From Anaerolineae bacterium (GTDB lineage: Bacteria; Chloroflexota; Anaerolineae; Aggregatilineales; Phototrophicaceae), in assembly GCA_022822305.1 (NCBI GenBank), contig JAJEBY010000012.1:1-35223 (forward strand): 35,223 bases of DNA, read 5' to 3'. Position 1 is the first letter of the stretch, and every line of letters starts with the position of its first letter. This document shows positions 32,141 through 35,223 of the stretch, piece after piece. A program made the position numbers and the translations under genes. Under the pieces are notes generated by a model. That model saw only the letters and a list, made by a program, of their open reading frames with translations. It was not told where the DNA came from and did no database searches.

Positions 32141-32922
32141 TAAGCATCCGGACGGCGATCTTCAAAAACCGGGATTGTCCGCCGCACTTGGTCCACGATG
32201 GCCAGATCGATCTGCGCCGACAGCAAACCTGCGCTTTCGTCCGCCTCGGCGATGACGACGCCCCAGGGATCAATGATCATCGAGTGACCGCCGAAGGTTG
32301 TGCCGCCGGTTTCGCCACAGGCATTCGTCGCCGCGACAAAACACTGATTCTCGATCGCCCGCGCGATCAATAAGCTTCGCCAATGCTCCACCCGCGCCGC
32401 CGGCCACTCAGCGCAAATGACGATCAGCTTGGCGCCATCGGCAACGGCGTAGCGCCGAAAGAGTTCGGGGAAGCGCAAATCGTAACAGATGGCCAGGCCG
32501 GTCATGCCCCAAGGCGCATCCAGCGCCACGGGCGTCTCGCCTTCGCCCAGCCACTTGTGCTCGTCAAAGAGGCGGAACAAGTGAATCTTGCGATAGACCG
32601 CCAGTATCTCGCCATCCGGGGCATGCCAGGTCGCGCAATTCATCACCTGGCCGTTGCGCCGCTCCAGTATCGAGCCGCAGACGGCAATCTGATGTTTCGA
32701 AGCCGCTTGAGAGATCTGCGCGAACATGCCAGCGCCGAGCTGATCGGCGTAATCGGCTGCGTTCTCCAGGTCGTAACCGGTCGACCACAGTTCCGGCAGC
32801 AGCACCAAGTCCGAGCCGCGACGCGCCGCGTCGGCGATCATGCCTTCGGCGGTCTCCAGGTTGTCTTCCACGCGGCCGAGCTTGATATGCATTTGTCCCA
32901 GGCTGATGGAGAGTTTGGTCAT
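32128..32922 (-). CDS. Carbon-nitrogen hydrolase (nitrilase/omega-amidase family)
   Basis: 264 residues. The catalytic triad is Glu44 (LLPELW), Lys112 (YRKIHLF) and Cys146 (ICYDLRFPELFR). The layout matches omega-amidase/NIT2-type C-N hydrolases, which cleave amides of dicarboxylic acids or repair deaminated metabolites in the cytoplasm. The sequence KIHLFRLFDEHKWLGEG is typical of that subgroup. GAAGG lies about 8-12 nt before the ATG. The 3-prime end has a duplicated 22-bp segment that starts after the stop. Substrate cannot be settled. Confidence 0.92.
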   Translation of the reverse strand: MTKLSISLGQMHIKLGRVEDNLETAEGMIADAARRGSDLVLLPELWSTGYDLENAADYADQLGAGMFAQISQAASKHQIAVCGSILERRNGQVMNCATWHAPDGEILAVYRKIHLFRLFDEHKWLGEGETPVALDAPWGMTGLAICYDLRFPELFRRYAVADGAKLIVICAEWPAARVEHWRSLLIARAIENQCFVAATNACGETGGTTFGGHSMIIDPWGVVIAEADESAGLLSAQIDLAIVDQVRRTIPVFEDRRPDAYLAK

Positions 32923-33037
32923 GGCGGGCCTTCTTTACCTATTCACTGAAATATCTTGTACAGGAATTTAACCACAGAAGCAATTCCAAGTTAATCGCGC
33001 AACTTGCTGACATATGGTGAGTAATATCCAAAAACTT

Positions 33038-33060
33038 GGACAACCTTGTAAGGCTTGTCC
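33038..33060. repeat. Palindrome of the second repeat family (GGACAAC type)
   Basis: GGACAA and TTGTCC pair outside, CCTT and AAGG inside, with one bulged C. The CAAGGCTTGTCCGC half also occurs in the 222-bp units near 321-337 and 543-557. Confidence 0.7.
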
Positions 33061-33101
33061 GCATCTGACGAATACGCGCTGAATTCGAGCTCGTTACCTG
33101 C

Positions 33102-33127
33102 GGGCGACTCATAGAGTCGCCCCTACG
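33102..33127 (+). repeat. 26-bp palindromic intergenic repeat (TC/GA stem type)
   Basis: GGGCGACTC and GAGTCGCCC around ATA, then CCTACG. Confidence 0.85.
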
Positions 33128-33532
33128 ACCGGCCTTATGCGCGGAAATCAGCAGGGCTGATGCAGCTTTTGACTGGGAAACGCTCCCCATCCCAATTGGA
33201 ACGAGTGATGATCGGAGGTTTTGTCAGAGTAGTGGACAAGCCTTGTAGGGGCGTGCCGGTGGCTTGCCCGCCTTTGCCAAATCCAACCCATCACGTTTTC
33301 GCATGACTTACTTAGTTCTACTGAGGGCACAGTGAACACAGAGAGATTTTGATACGGCCGCGCCAGCGAAAGTGTGCCGCTGATCCGCCGTCTCTACCTT
33401 TGGTTATCGGCCGTCGATCGCTTCGCCCTTGGAGTTCCGACCAGCTCGGCAATCTACGCCCGCAAGGCGACGCCTGCGATATCGGCGCAATTGAATACAT
33501 GGGCGAATGACAATTCAGCCGGGCGAGTCCGT

Positions 33533-34966
33533 TCAGCCGTCCAGGCCGATGGAGACGAACTTGGCATCGAGATATTCGCGCAAGCCCTCTTGCCCGCCCT
33601 CACGGCCGAAGCCGCTGGTCTTGATACCTCCGAAGGGCGCCTCGGCTGTGGCCGGCACCATGTCATTGACGCCGATAATGCCGAATTCCAGCCCCTCATA
33701 GACGCGCGTAGCGGTGGTCAAGTCCCGCGTCATCGCATATCCGGCCAAGCCGTAAGGCGTGTCGTTCGCCAGTTGCAGCGCTTCGTCGATATCCTTGAAG
33801 GTGCTGACCGCCATCACCGGGCCGAAGACCTCATCACAGCCCAGCCGCATATCAGACGTCACATCGGTCAGCACGGTCGGCTGATAAAAGTAGCCCTGCT
33901 CAAGGGCGGGTCGCGCGCCTCCGGTCACCAGCGCGGCCTTTTGCTCCAGCGCGTCCCCCACGAAGAGTTCGACTTTATCGCGGCCAGCGGCAGTCACCAT
34001 GGGTCCGTTGGTCACGCCGGCGCGCATACCATCGCCGACGACCAGCTTGTCGGTCTCGCGCGCGACGCCATCGAGGAAGGCTTCCAGGGCCGGTTGTTCG
34101 ACATAAAAGCGCGTGGGCGAAATGCAAACCTGCCCATTGTTGCGGAATTTCGCGATCACGCCTTGCTGCGCCGCCCAATCCAAATCGGCATCGGCGAAGA
34201 CCAGCACCGGCGCGCTGCCGCCCAGTTCCAGGCTCAGCTTCTTGATGCCGTCGGCAGCGCCGCGCATCAGGATCTGGCCCACGCGCTGCGAACCGGTGAA
34301 ACTGAGTTTGCGCACGCGCGGATCGCGCAGGATGGTTTCGCCCATGATCTGCGGATCGCCATTGATGAGATTGACGACGCCGCGCGGCAATCCCGCCTCG
34401 ACCATCACATTGACCAACGCCATGGCGGACATCGGCGTCAGCTCGCTCGGTCTGCCGACGATAGTGCAGCCCGCCGCCAGCGCGGCCGCCCATTTGCGCG
34501 CCAATAGATAAGCCGGGAAGTTCCAGGCGGTGATAGTCGCCACGACGCCGACCGGCTGTGGCAGCGAGAGCAATCGTTTGCCCGGTTTGCGCGCGGGAAT
34601 GACGCGGCCGTAGGCGCGTTTGCCCTCTTCCGCGAACCAGTCAAACAGATCGGCGCAAGCGCCCCATTCGCCGGCCGCTTCACCCAGCGGCTTGCCACAC
34701 TCCGCCGTCATGATCGGCGCCAGCGCATCGACGCGCGCGCGAATGGCATCGGCGATATCACGCAGGATGCCGCCGCGGTCATACGCTGTCAGCCCGCGCC
34801 AGGCCGGCAAGGCCGCCGCAGCCGCAGCGATGGCGCGCGTGGTTTCCGCAGCGCCGCCAAATGGCGCCCGCCCGATTATCGCTTCGGTGGCGGGATTGAC
34901 CACCTCCCAGGTGGCGCCGTCCTCCGCATCGCTCCATTGGCCGTCAATCAGCATTTGATAGCGCAT
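33533..34966 (-). CDS. NAD(P)-dependent aldehyde dehydrogenase (succinate-semialdehyde dehydrogenase-like)
   Basis: 477 residues, usual length. TAWNFP (Asn149) is the oxyanion-hole motif, LSLELGGSAP holds general base Glu247, and NNGQVCIS has nucleophile Cys281. The fold order matches ALDH family 5-like enzymes. In the cofactor motif the Lys of KPSExTP is Arg here (IVGRPSELTP), seen in some subfamilies; cofactor preference is therefore unclear. AGGGAG lies about 7 nt before the ATG. It oxidises an aldehyde such as succinate semialdehyde to the acid. The upstream 250 bp (34967-35223) show no gene. Confidence 0.92.
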   Translation of the reverse strand: MRYQMLIDGQWSDAEDGATWEVVNPATEAIIGRAPFGGAAETTRAIAAAAAALPAWRGLTAYDRGGILRDIADAIRARVDALAPIMTAECGKPLGEAAGEWGACADLFDWFAEEGKRAYGRVIPARKPGKRLLSLPQPVGVVATITAWNFPAYLLARKWAAALAAGCTIVGRPSELTPMSAMALVNVMVEAGLPRGVVNLINGDPQIMGETILRDPRVRKLSFTGSQRVGQILMRGAADGIKKLSLELGGSAPVLVFADADLDWAAQQGVIAKFRNNGQVCISPTRFYVEQPALEAFLDGVARETDKLVVGDGMRAGVTNGPMVTAAGRDKVELFVGDALEQKAALVTGGARPALEQGYFYQPTVLTDVTSDMRLGCDEVFGPVMAVSTFKDIDEALQLANDTPYGLAGYAMTRDLTTATRVYEGLEFGIIGVNDMVPATAEAPFGGIKTSGFGREGGQEGLREYLDAKFVSIGLDG

Positions 34967-35223
34967 GCCTGCCGCTCCCTTGATCGCATATTCATCCGCC
35001 TATGATAGCAGACCGGATAGCCAAGATCCCAGAATTGAACCGATTGCGCTTGCGGCCGACGAAGCGCCAAAGGGGCGCGGATGCCTTATGGCTAGTTTGT
35101 CGCGGCTGATTGGTTGCAGGAATGAGAACCATACTATTAAGAGGGATCGCCGAATGCGGAGCGGATGTGACAATAATGGCAATAGGCGAAGCGCCCCTCG
35201 AGACCAGCCCTCGGCGGAACACA
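34967..35223. other. Right-edge region without a recognised gene
   Basis: A frame on the minus strand is open to the edge but shows no family trait. The end carries GCGAAGCGCCCCTCGAGACC, vaguely like the palindromic repeats. A neighbouring gene beyond the edge cannot be excluded. Confidence 0.4.

Larger units (their letters stand above)
32923..33532. other. Repeat-rich gap between amidase and aldehyde dehydrogenase
   Basis: No gene supported. Contents in order: a degenerate CACAGAG repeat (TTAACCACAGAAG, near 32969), a hairpin GGACAACCTT/AAGGCTTGTCC (33038-33060), a 26-bp palindromic repeat at 33102-33127, a GTGGACAAGCCTTGTAGGGG block (33233-33252) that is an inverse-oriented relative, and a CACAGAG-like repeat at 33321-33345. 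A weak promoter for the amidase gene (TTGCTT, 17 bp, TACAAG on the minus strand) may lie near 32955-32983. Confidence 0.6.

Noticed and set aside
34000..34500. Considered a K to R change in the aldehyde dehydrogenase cofactor motif as a defect
   Set aside because: RPSELTP variants occur, as far as I know, in active subfamilies; both catalytic residues are intact.
33374..34507. Long + strand frame opposite the aldehyde dehydrogenase
   Set aside because: Fully antisense to a gene with complete active site; composition is shadow-like.

Overview
The window looks like a chromosomal segment of a GC-rich bacterium, most probably a member of the Chloroflexota (Anaerolineae-like). This is an inference from gene content and style: a lone F420-type luciferase-like oxidoreductase, CarD, a YfhO-type membrane glycosylation protein, a NAD kinase / small membrane protein / RecN string, and many short palindromic intergenic repeats. 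No rRNA or tRNA gene, CRISPR array or prophage was recognised. The only clear mobile element is the tail of an IS3-family transposase at the left edge.

Layout. 1-980: IS3 end inserted into a repeat, then a tandem composite repeat of about 222 bp. 980-5890: a lone branched-chain-amino-acid-type binding protein, a convergent two-gene unit (DUF1801-like and HEAT-like), then a kynureninase-like PLP enzyme followed by an F420-type oxidoreductase. 5890-6960: a repeat-rich, AT-richer island with a small coiled-coil gene that has its own promoter and terminator. 6960-8060: MogA/MoaB and a cupin. 8350-12000: a translationally coupled glycosyltransferase and YfhO-like protein. 12080-14790: a co-directional set of double SRPBCC, VOC and metallo-beta-lactamase-fold proteins, facing an amidohydrolase. 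15810-17010: an ABC-type binding protein gene broken by an in-frame TAA. 17310-20560: nadK, a zinc-finger membrane protein and recN, preceded by a structured leader ending in a terminator-like hairpin. 20640-25290: repeats, malic enzyme MaeB, a NYN-domain nuclease and an isocitrate/isopropylmalate-type dehydrogenase. 25640-31080: a zinc-ribbon protein, SbcC, a DCC thioredoxin-like protein, a GNAT acetyltransferase, a two-helix membrane protein and a toast-rack protein. 31115-34970: CarD with a promoter about 385 nt upstream, a nitrilase-family amidase and an aldehyde dehydrogenase.

Together the genes are mostly housekeeping metabolism (NADP synthesis, malate/pyruvate, aldehyde and amide hydrolysis), DNA repair (RecN, SbcC) and cell-envelope glycosylation. 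The most unusual material is non-coding: a family of 26-bp hairpin repeats whose stems vary by compensatory changes, a long carD leader, and the nadK leader. Two coding oddities stand out: an Asn in the usual Asp position of the PLP enzyme, and the nonsense codon in the second binding protein.
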